Assembly: GCA_014338405.1 (NCBI GenBank)
Contig: JTDE01000300.1
Span: forward strand, 246,706 to 310,705
DNA: 64,000 nucleotides
From: Paragonimus skrjabini miyazakii
Lineage: Eukaryota; Platyhelminthes; Trematoda; Plagiorchiida; Troglotrematidae
Reading direction: 5' to 3'
The first letter of the stretch is position 1. Every line of letters begins with the position of its first letter. Below the pieces are notes generated by a model. It did no database searches and was not told the DNA's origin. It was given only the letters and a program-made list of their open reading frames with translations. Positions 51,441-64,000 of this stretch are shown here, one piece after another. Made by a program: the position numbers and the translations under genes.

Positions 51441-51480
51441 AACAACTGCTCATTTGATTAGTAAGTTCAGGTAAGATGTC
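51441..51480 (+). other. Two possible splice donors just after the stop codon
   Basis: GTAAGT at 51461 and CAG|GTAAGA at 51470/51471 are both strong donor matches, 20-30 bases after the TGA. A 3' UTR intron here would put the exon junction close enough to the stop to avoid nonsense-mediated decay. An alternative frame stays open to this point. No partner acceptor can be assigned. Confidence 0.35.
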
Positions 51481-52870
51481 TTGTTTTCACAGTTGACCCA
51501 GCGTTAGGTTTTTTAATATCAATCTTATTATGGGCTTTGAATAACATTGGAATGGTAGCAAAGTTGCGTTCTTGATATCACTTTGCATTCTCCTTGTGTT
51601 TTTCTGGTTCTTTCGACGTTCTACTTGCTGAAACGTGGGCCGAATCCGCTTCCTATCCATGTCAAGGAGAAACCTAAGCTTTTATGGATGAAATAATGAA
51701 AATAATTTATTGGTTATTCACGAGGTCCTTTACGAGAAAAATAATATCGAATAGGATTCGATGAGATATCTTTCCATAATTTTCCTTGCCATTTTCATAT
51801 TAAATAGATCTTTCAAGGGACGAGAGTTCTCTTATTGTAGTTGTAAGCTCAACTCAGGTTTATTTGATCAGATACAGCGAGGTTTGACTGTAAGACCGAC
51901 ATTACTAAGTAATCTTCAACTAAGGGGAGACAGCCTTGAAAGTTCAAAAAACTACACTATTAACTTATTCATTCTGTTACATCTTTTGGATGTGGTTCTT
52001 CGTATACAGATTTATCAGTTCTTTAAGATGACAAAAGAAACAAATTTGAACACGTTTTCATCGCAATATTTATTTTAGGTAACCTAATTTGTATTAGATC
52101 GTTTGTGTTCGAACAGATGTAATGAAGAATTATGTCGATTTGGTCTTCCGTTTTGGGTCATGGCCGCAACTTGTTAAGTAGTTCCAGCTTGTAACATCAT
52201 TTTTAAAGCATAGTTTGCGCAAGTCACGCATTTCAAAATGCACACCATTTTTCATCAAGAAGTTTACGTTAGACCAGTGTCTTCGAAAAGGGATTGGTTA
52301 AGTTCTTCTTTATTGTTGAAAGAGACATAATCATGAAGTTATATATGTTTGAGTTGACTCTCAGGTGTTCGCCAGCTGGTTAACGACCATCAGACTCAAA
52401 GAACATACTAACATTGTTATGACCGCAAAAGACGGTTGGCCTGTAAATTGGTTTATTGTACGAACTCCCGTACAGATAATGTTAAACATGGGACCACAAA
52501 CACGTACACTCATTAGCATGGCTGACGTGCATTCACATACATTGGGTGGCAGTACGCTGTCATTCGCCCTGACGACACTTCCGCCATAGCGCGTACGCAC
52601 TATTCCGATAGTCTCTCCTGGTCCATCGTTTTCCCTGCGTTGGGGCTTGTCCTTTAGTTCCTGAAGTGGTCTGTAAGTAGTATACTACTCACAACGAAAC
52701 TACCTGTTATACAACAACGTACAATGATAAATGTCAACGTTTTTACCTAGTTATTTCTGTGTAGGCTGGATATGTTTTATAAATTTTTAGCATTGCAACA
52801 AAAAGAAGAAACGCTTAACTACAATTCTACTTTTCATTAAATTGTATGGTATATAGGTTTACACAATTAC

Positions 52871-52896
52871 ATATATATATATACATATATATATAA
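52871..52896 (+). repeat. (AT)n microsatellite
   Basis: An AT run interrupted by one C. Confidence 0.9.
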
Positions 52897-55800
52897 ATCC
52901 ATCTACATGTGTGTATTACAAAACCTGACTGCTTCGGTTCGATTAACCAGTGTTTCTTGGTCCAACAATCTGATTAACTCAGTATTGATGACATAGGTAT
53001 CAACTTAGTTTCCGCTAACCCGGACCAGTTACCCCACTGAACAAAATGACCAGCTGTCCTAATAAGCAGTTTCCGCCATCCACAAAGGACTATGATTTAG
53101 ATAGAATTAATGCAAAAATGCCTCATATATGTAGTTAGAAGGTTTATTTTGTCAAAAGCACTTCTTACGACTTGTTAGTATGAAAATTATAGGATAACGT
53201 TGGCTCGAACAGAATTACTATAAAGTTTAAGTCAAAAGCTTCACAGCATATCTTAAAGTGCAATATGTATGATCGTTTAGATAGCACAGAAGATCATACT
53301 ATGGCTAAAGGAGATCATTCAAAGTTCGATGTGGGTTCCTAATCTATTGTTTTCTATTCTTAAATGGCACGAAACTCTATTGTCATTCATGATGACGAAA
53401 CGTGAATCGCTAACGATAAAACTCACTGGACGAATTTTTACCTCACTTTCCAGATATGCGGAAAAAGAAAGTCTGCATCTTCTCAACAAGTCAAGGAAGG
53501 CATCTCAACTATGCATTGATGCATACGAACATTTTACCGGCCAGTATAATAGAATAATATAATACAAACACAGTCTTTTGTAAAAATGTTTGATCAAGGT
53601 TTTCCCGTGTTAACTACCTCTATTCATTCCCGATTCAGAATGAAATTTGTACCGGATGCATTTTATTTCTTCTCTTGGTATACATGAACATCCCCGAAAA
53701 TAATGTTGTACAATAAAATATTTCACAGCTCTATTTGTGAAACTATTGTCATATCCGATTTGGTGTGATATTTAAGGTGTGACGTTTGCGGTTCAAATGA
53801 ATACAGAGGCAAATGTAAAAGAATTCGTGAATGACAAGATCATTATATTTGCAGTACGAGGTAATTTTAAATACTCACTGTGAGACGCTTTGTGAGAGGA
53901 ATCCGGTTCCTTCGCTACAGGTGCACTGATTTGAACAGAGGTGTGCGAATATTAGACAGACTGAAAATCATAAGTCGCACGGGGGACTTGAAATGTGTGC
54001 GGGGTGAAGTCTTTTTAGACCTTCGGCTTCAAATGTCTACCAGCAGAATTGTTTGATGAAGAGTTGGTAGAACTTCTCCGTTATCCATTGCCCGCAAAAT
54101 CTACTCAACGGATTCTTTTGCAGCAATAACGTTGATAGATATTTTTAGGTATTTGCTTTTCAGTTTCAAGGTTGGAGTTTTTTTATTTAGAGGCTGTCCT
54201 TCATGTGAAAATCCCCACAAATCATCAAGCTTTAACTGCAGATAACCATACTGTTTCTGCCATATAAAAAGCGTCCCGGTTGATCTAACACCTGAATACA
54301 GGAATAAATGTAGGCATCAAGCAACCTGATGCGATTATCATAATCACCAAAAGTGTTACCCACGGTGGTAATGCGCTATAGTGGTTCTGAGAATGATTCA
54401 TCGGCCAGGCTGCAATTTGTCAGATGTCATGTTCCGAACAGATGCCTTCATCCTCGTTAACTTTGAAGCCCGAGATGTTTATGGGGTCACTTACCTGCTC
54501 CACTCAATGTAATGGTTTAGTCTGGAGGCTCTTTCTTCTCTTCGTCTGATCGTATTTGAAACTAATTGCAGGAGAACCGATCTGCTTCATTAATTAACCA
54601 CACACAGTAGGCAATGGACCTGGTAAACACAAATCCGGATGACCTGGCGCCTGACATCTTTAGTGGCCGACCAGTTAAGTCCAGTAACCCCGTTGTCTTA
54701 AGTTTACGTTGTCGGTTAATAAGAGACTCATGCTCCAGTCCAAGTCCGAAACCAAAAGGCGAGAGTGTGAGTTTGAGTCCGTAAAATCTACTGCACTGTA
54801 ATCATTGCATGGAGTCACAGAGCACGATACAGGGTATGTAGCCCGAGACTCTCACAATCACGTGGTTAGTAGTAAGCTTGCTCGTATAACTCCCTCTTGG
54901 TTAGACCGGGAGATTAGTATTTTGTTATTGTCGGAACAAAGAGAAGAGTACACAGTCATCGCTTTCTCTGATTAAACTCGACTAAAATGTAATGACGTTT
55001 GGACCAAATTTTGGCATCTCCTGGATTTGACTAGCTGCAATGCGATACACAACCATCTAACATGATTTTCACAAGTCTTAAGATAGTTTACCTTCGTCGG
55101 AGTAGAAGGCCGTCAAAAATTATCTATATCATCAAAGATGGATGCAGACGGGGTCTTCATGACATCTGATTTTTTATATCTTTTGGCTAATCAACACACT
55201 GCCGTATTCGCTAGGAAACTGGCTTCTAAGCTAGGGAACTAGAACAGATGCCCTTGTACGGTATCAAGGCTTTTTATGGTCCAGGTCTAAAGCCGTTTTT
55301 GGAACTGCCTTTCGTTACCGCAACTGCACGAATGGATCAAATCCGAAACTACTATAAGAACTTAACCATGTCTTGTGCACGACGGTCCACATAGCTCAAC
55401 AGCACATGGATTCCTGTCGGCGAAATGGTGGGAGGTGACCATTTGTTATGAGAAGGTAAAACGTTCTATGCGAAAGGATTTTAACTAGTAACTGCCTACC
55501 GGTCAGCTTAAACTTCTTAATACTGAAACTACCTGAGCATCTTCTTGGAAACCAAACAATGGTTTGCTTGATAAAGTTAACCTGTTAAGCCAAGGATAAC
55601 AGCATGTTAGATGTTTATCTCTTGCACCGTCAGGTTGGTAAGGTAGTCAAAAATGGTTAGAAGAACGTTCGTTAGCTTCACAGAAGGCATACTTATGATT
55701 TCATCCACTTTTGTCGAGGATGGCACCTCATGTCTCCTGTAAGTTCAAACAAGTCTTGCATTTTGGTGATCATCTTGTGCTTGATGTCAAGAGCTGGTAG

Positions 55801-56894
55801 TATCGTCAAGAATTAGAAAACTGAAATGTGTTTATCCTGCATTGTCAACTGCATATATGTAACATCAAGCTAAGAGAGAAGTTTCAATTTATCCCACTTT
55901 TTTAAAAAGTCACGTTTCAAGAGTTCTCGTAAGGATGAAACATAAGAAACCACAGTTTATCTAAGTGACTGCTGGGGTACGGATGTCAGAAGAAGCAATA
56001 CGTGCGTCGATCGTAAGAGATTGCATATCAGCGTGATGCTTATAGTTTAGAGTTCTTCGTGATTTCGTATTCCTTCTGCGACCTGTCCTGTGTCTTCCTC
56101 CTGTTCTGTACTTCACGGTTATTCCCAACTCCTTTACTCATATTCGCCTTTGTTTACAACATTTACTTTTTACCAGCTTTCGTCTTATATTCTTCTTTCT
56201 ATTCTATTCTTCACTCTATGTGGACTTCATATTAGTGTATCGGGCACTGTAGTGTCTGTTGGCCTTGGACATGGCTTGATTTGTATGAGGTATCTAAGAT
56301 TACCTATGTGGTAAGTGACTTTTAGCTCCAACGAGAAGCAATCTTTGAAAAAATCATAGGAACTGCCGATAACGTTCCAATTCCAGAATAGCCAGAATGA
56401 TAGCCAAACCCCTCTAACTGATACGGGTTGTAAAAATCCTATTCACCGGTCAATAACAGTGTTCTAAACAGAAGTAAGAAAAGTTCACAGCCAGGTAATC
56501 AGGGAATGACAGATCGATAAAAATGTGTAACTAACTGCACCACACTGCTAAAGTAATGCAAGGTTGTCCAACATTTACATTCTACATAAAGTGTTGGACG
56601 CCGGTATACGATTTAAAGTTATCTATAAACGCAACCTGTGCCCAACCGTTCGTGCAATCAGTACCTCTTAAGAAAATTACTACGTGGTAAATGGTTTAGG
56701 GTAATAGACTGTATTTTTGACAGCCGTTTTTCTATTGGATTTTATCACCAGGTAGACAGTACATGCATTGGTAGTCTTCTTGGACCTGTGCTGTCTGATA
56801 GTTCCATGACTTTTCATAAGAAACAAGCGCAAAATATTGTCAGTTTGTGGTAAGTGGATCGCGTAGACAAGAAGCAACTATTTGCACAGACGGC

Positions 56895-57350
56895 CTACCC
56901 AGCAATATCAAATTTGCTAGCGAAACTTAGACGAAAAACCAAACGTCCCTTCTGAGTATCAAGCTCACAAAACCTGAAGACGGATATCTCGCTAGAAGCA
57001 TTTTCCGAAAGAACACGTGGACTGGTCAGCTGATGCAATTCAAAGGCTTTGTGCCAATCGTACACAAACGCTGTCCATGCGAATAGTGTCATAGAGTTTG
57101 TGAAATCCGTTCGGAGCAGCATGTTTTGTGGGAAAATGGCTTTATCCAAAACTCCTACCCAGAGTAGATAGTCCATCTGTTTTATCTGAATGCATTCCAA
57201 ACCACCTGACTCCCCACCATCCCTCGCAATGGTATCACAAAAACCTTTGTTCATATCAAAGGGGATGACGATTCTTTTCATGAAACGGAGAATGAATGCA
57301 GCATTACATTTATGTGTCAACCAAACTGATTGTGTGACACTGCACAACAC
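56895..57350 (-). other. Unassigned 151-codon frame
   Basis: One of the longest unexplained frames outside the protocadherin. It has plain mixed composition (for example VLDKAIFPQNMLLRTDF) and no motif I recognise. No start context or splice sites stand out. It may be an eroded transposon segment or chance. Confidence 0.15.
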
Positions 57351-58734
57351 CTACACCCGTCAAATCGAACATCATTAACGAATTTAACAGCACCTGCAGT
57401 CTGTAGTACGTTTGCCACAGAATGAAGGCACTGTGCACTCAGATTTCGAAACACCTTTCCAAATGGCTACTGAATGCTAAAAGTGGGACAGAAAACAGGG
57501 CCATCACAAAGCCTTTTCAGGAATCTGGTCATCAAGTAAATCTCATTAAAGCTTCCTGTGTCATCTGTTAAATTATAAACGAAAACGCTTTAGCGCTTTC
57601 CGAATCGTTCGCAATACACCATTATTTGTTTCGAAACCGGTAGTACTGAATCTGTCTCCACCTTGATTGCATGGCAAGTAGATTGTATTCATATTTCTTC
57701 GTTCTTATTCTTTGTTTCTATCTTACACTTTCCGTCCTCTGCCCAGCAACCGATGGATAGTTATTGTTCGTGTATCTTGCTCCCTAAAGATTGCCCATGA
57801 ACCCTTAACTACATACTGCTTCATGTCTTCTCATCCCTTCATCCGCGCTCTGCACTCTTATCTATTGAGGTTACTCAAGCATGTGACCGATCCGTTTCTC
57901 GTACTAAATAATCATTTATCTCCATGAGGATTTGCCCGTAGGCACTAACACGTCAATTTGGTTTTGCTTCAACTCGCTTATGGAATTGAAACTAACGAAC
58001 AGAATGGTGCATAAGCACATAGCTTTTATGATGATCTGGGAGCTTTTTCCATTTTTATGCAGTTGCCAACCCGGCCTTTGAGAAAACAAATAAAAAACAG
58101 ATAATAATGAAAATTTCTTTTGTGTAACTTTGCATGTTTTTGATAGTTTACTCTGTTTTTCATATATGCTGGTCAATCCAAGTTTTTCACTTTAATGCAG
58201 TAAACTACACGCTGATTAGTCTGCTAGATATACGGTCGCATACAGACTTTCATTAACAGAATAACTATTTATTCATACACATTCCTTACAACCGGTAGTT
58301 TCGTCCAGTGGATCAAAAGCATAACAAACAATACACAGCATATTGATTACATCACATAGACTTGCTACAAACGGAGCATCTGACATAGATGGTAACAACT
58401 TCTCGCAATGAAGTTGTAAACGTTTTTATCAACTCGTTTTGAAACAAAACTCTGGTGACCATTTTTATTCTAGTATCAGGCTGTCACCAGTACGTGACTG
58501 CAATTCAGTGTGTATGGTGTTCAAGTAATATCGGCCGAAATCTTCCACTACTTATAATTAGGTATAAAACCTATTCTATAATTGCATTCTATTCTATTCT
58601 GAAGGTATCAACCTCCATATGTGATCGAGTGAGACGTAGTTGCAATCACTTACGCAAATGCTTTTCAAAAACAAATATATAACCAGATAAACCTCATAAA
58701 TGGCCAACTCCAGAAGAATTACAGAAAAACTTCT

Positions 58735-58870
58735 GAAAGTTGTACTTTTAGAGCTCATCAGTGTTCAATATACGTTCCATAACCGGGGCTTAGACTCTGC
58801 TGACTTGCTGGTGAACAGAGACTGTGCCATTGATCATGAACTGAACATGATGGGACCATGAAATTTAAAC
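58735..58870 (-). mobile_element. SINE fragment, first half of hammerhead only
   Basis: On the minus strand the tRNA-like part leads to CTGATGAGCTCT (plus-strand CTCATCAG at 58754-58761). The similarity stops before the GAAA block and cleavage site, so it cannot cleave. Confidence 0.6.
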
Positions 58871-59264
58871 ACGTCATCACAACTATTCCTATTTTTCTGA
58901 AGAGAGTGAATTGTAGTTCAATTTCTGACAGCAGCGAAAGTTAGCATTAATGGTAGACTATGTTACAAAACCCGAACTCTTCCCAAAGTTTTCATTTTGA
59001 TGTAAAACCCTTGGGATATGTAGTTGAATGCATAAATATCCATCAAGTACCAGGGCAGTTTCGTTGGTACGTGTAACTTTCCTTTCCGTTCTAGCACGCC
59101 TGTAAATAGACGAGAAGTTGAGGCAAACGTGATTCTTATCTCAACTGCTCGGGTCCGGCATTTTGACTATTTAATAGAAGTTTGGTGATTTAGGTTATTT
59201 TAAAGTGAACGTCACTCACACTTGTTCACAACCTTTGCATTCAGATAAGCATTTCAGCTAGCCT

Positions 59265-59432
59265 ACTTAAAAAGAAAACACTAGACTCGGTTTTTATTTT
59301 TTATAGAAACTCAACAGTTGTGCTAATCTTCGTCCGGACCGAAATTTGCACTCCAGCCCGAATACTTATGGGACTGAAGTGGTAACCACGACGTCAGTAG
59401 TCTTACAAAAGACATGACCAAATGATCACACC
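59265..59432 (-). mobile_element. tRNA-derived SINE copy with degenerate hammerhead
   Basis: Read on the minus strand it aligns well with the 42.7-42.9 kb copy from TTTGGTCATG through the tRNA-like part (CGTGGTTACCAC, GTCCGGACGAAGAT) to the ribozyme. There CTGTTGAG replaces CTGATGAG and stem II is A+T-rich and broken, while the cleavage segment CGAGTCTAGTG is retained (59279-59290 on the plus strand). Confidence 0.75.
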
Positions 59433-60618
59433 CAAATGCTCAACCACAACCCCTTGTGAATATTCAGTCTGCCTTGTTTGAAAGAAGAGTAAACAGAATA
59501 GATTTATTCAATCAATTTGATAACCTCGTGCTCAAGACTCCTCAGTTGGATCGCGGTTAATTTTTTCAATGCCAAACACGCTTTTGACTCCAATAATCAA
59601 TGTGGCCGTGTTGAGCTTGACTAAAGCGGTATTGATATGCTGTTGTCTTCGGTTTTTATATTATTATCATTTACTACTCTGAGGAGTTTTTCTAAACTAA
59701 TTAAACAACGGACACACTACACATCGAAATGGTTTGATCAAGTCTACCGACAACACTGACTGCCGAATTGGCCTCATTCGTAATTGTAGTTTTAAAAATT
59801 TCCGAACAACCACCCTTAATTGGTCAGACTACAAATGGTAATCACTGACGCTTCGACTGCCATTCAGTTATGTTAGTTTGCGACTGCTGTAGTTGGTGCG
59901 GTCACGGGACACATCAACAGACAGTCTTACCATTCAAAATCAGAACCTCAAATAATTTACCATTTATATTGCTGTCTCACTAGTAAAGTGGCGTGACCGT
60001 GAATCTTTGAAAGTTGTAATGCTTTATCTGAATCTGTGGTGTTCACTTGAGTCGTTTTTGCATTGTGTGTTCAACGTTTCAACTTCGTTTAGCTATTGCA
60101 ATTGTAGCGTTCCAAAGATAAATATCCAATACTACTTGTTGCCCGAGACTTGTCACTATTTTAGTCATTCTTGAGAATACGCCACCCTGCCTTTGTACAC
60201 AGGTCTTATCCAGTTAATTGGTTAAACACCCGACTGCCGCAATTTCATCGGAGGAAGCCACCTTAGAGAACTACGTGTTTACTCAGGTTTTCACAATCCC
60301 TGCTGTATCCCCAAGCATATTTATCTGCTGTCCTCCTTAGGGGTGCTAAAACTGTTCCCAGGTACGGTTTGATACCAGTTCGGCTTCGGCCTTCAACACG
60401 ATGTTCAGAGATCCGGTATAAAAAAAGGAATGTGAGACAGTATGCCGTCCACCTCTGGCATGAAGGTGTCCCGTAGAAGCAGGTAAGTCAATAAGGGTTG
60501 TGTTATAGCTCTTAATTTTGTGTAGCATCTGAATATCTCATATATTCGTGACCGGGTGCTACTGTATCAAGCTGATTCAGTCTGACAATAGTTAACCAAA
60601 ACTCCTTTTGTTTTATAG
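59433..60618. other. Non-coding; possible intron before the next exon
   Basis: No gene is recognised. A minus-strand frame of 60 codons at 60346-60528 has no known motif. If the 60619-60825 exon is real, this is probably its upstream intron; it ends in TTTTGTTTTATAG. Confidence 0.4.
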
Positions 60619-60825
60619 GTGATCTGCAAGCCACCTTTTGTCTACGAAGAGATCATCACAGCCTTGCAATGCACTCTATCCAGAATACTGGAGGTTACAC
60701 TTCGTCGTACGGATTCGGATTTTGTGAACCATTTAATTAATGCAATATGTTATATGGCCGAAAAATTCCTGTGGGAAGTATCACAAGCCGGTCCACTTCA
60801 ACATTTCGAAGATCACACCAGATAG
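60619..60825 (+). CDS. Possible terminal coding exon of an unknown gene
   Basis: A 68-codon open frame starts exactly after a good acceptor (TTTTGTTTTATAG|GTG). The acceptor's own TAG closes the frame upstream, so the open stretch is bounded by the splice site, as in a real exon. It reads as a compact helical segment (for example YEEIITALQCTLSRILEV, then INAICYMAEKFLWEVSQA) and ends at TAG. I do not recognise the family, and no upstream partner exon is identified here. GAGTGAGC a few bases after the stop is a weak donor-like site. Confidence 0.35.
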   Translation: MICKPPFVYEEIITALQCTLSRILEVTLRRTDSDFVNHLINAICYMAEKFLWEVSQAGPLQHFEDHTR

Positions 60826-63800
60826 AGAGTGAGCCAATAATCATTTTGGCTTCATTACATTCTCAGTAACGTAATTGTCAGTCAGCGATTTGATAATTAC
60901 GGCACACCAGCGAGAGAGCAAAATTGAGTTATTCAGTGGGGACATAAAGATGCACAGTGAAAGTATGTCTGCAGGTTTTTAACAAGGGGGATTTCGTGAC
61001 CTCAAAAATACTGATGAACAATTTTTCTCAGCCAAGCTACATAACCATGTTCAGCTTGGCACCTAACTGTCAGCGTTCAGGGAATCTCAGGTACCGTTAG
61101 CCAGTGAGATCAAGATTTATGTTCTTGACATAGCAAAAACCGAGATGCCCAACAACGTGAACTCTACACTTAAGCCTTCTGCTTGGTACATATACCAGCT
61201 ATAGAACACAACGAATGACCATTTGCTGATTATTTTACACGGGGCAATCGCACCATGACTGTTGCAAGGTAAAATACGATCTCGTGTCAGAACGACGTTC
61301 TTCAACATCTGATGGCAACGGTAACATTTTGTACAGAAGAAAAAACAGTACACATCAGGTTTGAGACGCATTTTACCATGCCACTCTTCCGTTAGGCTGA
61401 TTAACACAAATGTATATAGTCCCAAAATTCTCCGTAGACGGCGCGCACAACTGCACATCACAAACGAATTTAAGCACACAAATTGCTTTTGAATAAGACT
61501 GCCTCAAATCTCAATATCATGGGTTGGAGTCACAGTACAGAAGCGACTAGCAAATATGTCACCCGGCCAGGAATTGATAACCTTCCTTGTCATGAAAAAC
61601 CGTACTATAGAATTAGCAGATCTTACAACTTACCAAGCGTTTGTTATCAAATGGTCGTCAAATGATTATCTGAAAAAGTTCACAATGACACCGACTTACA
61701 AAAGTGATTACAGAGAAGACCCAGTAAACTATGAACTGCTAGGTTTGCTTTTAACTGTCTTCGAGGTGATGATATGCTTACTATATGACTGTCCAAATCA
61801 ACGTGGTGGAACGAAAGTTCATTATCACGGTGAGACGTGGTGTTAGAAAACGATGATGAAACGTCATACATCTGAATGTTATTCTTGACTTTCTGACGAG
61901 GGCATTATTTAACGAAATACTCTACCTCAAATTTTTCAAAAGTCTTGATGGATTTGGTCACTGTATGCTGTTACGGAAATTTCACAACTTTGACCGTCAT
62001 AAGTTGTCACTTGGATTATTAGGATACTTTCCAGTCTGGAGTAATATTTAACGACAAGTTGAATGAATAGCTACAACACCGGTTCCATGTTAGTAATAGC
62101 TTCCCAAAAAATATCCAATCTACGTTTCCTGTTGTTTGTTCTTAAAGTACTTAGAAGTGTTATAGCATAATTGATTCTGTACACCGTCGATACGAGAATC
62201 TTTTGACGTGTAAGGTTAGAAAGGTGAAATCTCTGCAAAACGACCTGAAATATTTTAATCAATGATTTTTGTATGACAGCGCGTCAGTCAAAATCAACCG
62301 ACGTAAAGTCGTTCACACTTGCCATCAAAAATATACTGGTAACTAACTTGTTAATACTAAACTACTCGTATTCGTAAATCAACAGTACGTACGGGTGATA
62401 GTGACAGACAATTTAAACCTGTCAATTATTTGACTGTGAGTAAGAAGCTACTATGGAACATTCGCGGCATGTTCCAGTATAGTTCATTTCTATAATCCAC
62501 CTACACCTGGAAGAAAATATACAAAAATTACTTGTTACTTACTGGAAAGCTTTAAGGAATTGACATTGAAGAGTTATGTGATTCAGGAAGATCCTTTACC
62601 CGGTGAAGCAAACGAAATTAAGTCATTCATTGTTGCAGTACAAAGACATTGGAAGTGACTGAATCCCAAGTGACAGCAACCTCCGTGTATCAAGTCATCC
62701 GCAAATAGGTCTCCCCCCACTATGCAGTATTGGATTCTGGCGGAGCTAGTCACTGGTACTGGAACAATGAGTGAGTGTGTTACCATGTAGGTAGAACTTT
62801 TCCACATAACGATTTATTTGCGTCAGGTTCTATTATATCGACGGATACAGGAGGATTTAGTGACAATGTAATTTTCTAATCAATCCTTCTAATTCCATTT
62901 TGTGGGTCACGTAATGTATTGGAATGTTGTATCACTGTGGCATGGACTTCGTTGCACATTTCAGGCATATCTAAACTTCACCAACAAATTACATTTACTT
63001 CTTCTCTAGATTTATAAACCGAATCATACAAATCATTCACCTGCTAACATAAACGTATAAACGGAGATTTTTCCTCGTTCTACATAAATCTTACGAGTCT
63101 ATGACGGTTAATAATTCGTTACCAAAAAAGGAGTCAATTTGACCTCCGTTCCACTTGCCTCATGCATGGCTAGCGATAACTAGTACAGTCAGTATGATGG
63201 TATCTTAATTTCAGAACAACTTGCGAACGGTCGGTAATTTGTTTTACTGGTGACTTTTGTTTCGGATGGAAACGTTTGACATTAGTAACTCGATGTAAAC
63301 AATGAGGTTACCAATCGTAAATCAACCAGAAGTATATTGTCATTTATGACGACGACGTCGAGGAACGCGCATTTTTCCACTACTAAACAGGTTATCCCGT
63401 GTGCTTATTTGACGTTGTCGCTAAGATTGAGACGAAAACTTAACAGACTGGAATCGTGATTATAACATAGTTTTGCTGGGGTGACCCTCCTGAAGCCTGA
63501 TAGAAATTCATCACTCATGCAGATGGCTCCATCTTTGTAACTATCAACTTCAGTAGTAAGAGCGCATCAGCAAATGCACGCCTTATATAAGTTGCGTAGT
63601 ATTGGATCACTCTTCTTAACGCCCGGCACACAAGTTCAAACTATCCATCACGTGAATCACGTCACTCACCCTGAAGACGCCCAAATGTAGTTAAAGCTGC
63701 GAAGCGTTCAATGAATATTCGTTTTAATCGGTGGCTGTGAAAACACTTCACTTCGAACAGAAAACCAAAGTGATGAATTGTGTGTATATACTGGATAAAA

Positions 63801-64000
63801 AATTCCAAATACTGGGTACAAGTAAGTATTGCGATTTAGAAAACGACCTTAGCACAGAGAGTATCACATAATCGTGATACAGTAAATATAAAATGATAAA
63901 CTGAAAGAGACAGGATTAATCACAAGTGAACTGCACGACTGATAGTATGGTTCACTACAACTAAGTTCATAACATCCAAATACATCTTCACAAGAACCGC
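60826..64000. other. Non-coding to window end
   Basis: Opposed open frames at 61117-61479 (-) and 61483-61846 (+) have no recognisable domain. The rest is A+T-rich and shows nothing I can support. Confidence 0.45.

Larger units (their letters stand above)
51481..58734. other. Non-coding downstream region
   Basis: The protocadherin 3' UTR should begin here. AATAAA at 53712-53717 is one possible polyadenylation signal, but I cannot assign it with confidence. A (TA)n block lies at 52871-52896. The stretch at about 54.0-55.7 kb is slightly G+C-richer and may be an old LINE relic, but I found no decisive motif. Frames at 51761-52078, 52361-52600, 53329-53562, 56090-56314 and 56638-56877 match nothing. 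Confidence 0.45.

Noticed and set aside
51761..52078. 105-codon frame with a hydrophobic start as a small secreted protein
   Set aside because: It has no known motif, is A+T-rich, and lies in the expected 3' UTR region of the protocadherin. Chance cannot be excluded.
54000..55750. LINE remnant on the minus strand
   Set aside because: Composition hints at a transposon, but no endonuclease or RT block could be matched in order.
61117..61846. Opposed frames of 120 and 96 codons as a gene pair
   Set aside because: No domains, splice sites or start context. Overlapping and adjacent chance frames are likely.

Overview
The window looks like nuclear DNA of a flatworm, most likely a digenean trematode. 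It is A+T-rich, introns are long, and most sequence is non-coding with scattered, eroded retroelements: LINEs of the RTE-like and CR1/Jockey-like types, a Ty3-type LTR element, and a tRNA-derived SINE family that carries a hammerhead ribozyme, as the schistosome Sm-alpha family does. The species cannot be named from the sequence alone. There is one 298-base assembly gap (4282-4579).

Layout. 1-3535: non-coding. 3536-6229 (-): broken RTE-like LINE with an internal tandem duplication and the gap. 6230-10489: non-coding, with two SINE copies near 8.0-8.5 kb. 10490-10981: G+C-rich tandem duplication ending in a possible polypurine tract and LTR. 14140-16720 (-): Ty3-type pol remnant (RT, RNase H, integrase). 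17880-18940 (+): second RTE-like LINE remnant. 18941-40550: mostly featureless, with two SINE copies. 40674-51440 (+): the one clear gene, a protocadherin in two large coding exons. 51441-64000: non-coding with two SINE copies and one possible exon of another gene (60619-60825).

The protocadherin is a type I membrane adhesion protein of about 1255 residues: signal peptide, seven extracellular cadherin repeats, one membrane helix and a tail of about 240 residues. A phase-0 intron of 6999 bases divides it within the fourth repeat. In sense orientation this intron holds a SINE with an apparently intact hammerhead ribozyme (42826-42884). It also holds an antisense CR1-like endonuclease remnant. 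A self-cleaving RNA in a sense intron of an adhesion gene is the most notable find; the other SINE copies in the window carry eroded versions of the motif.
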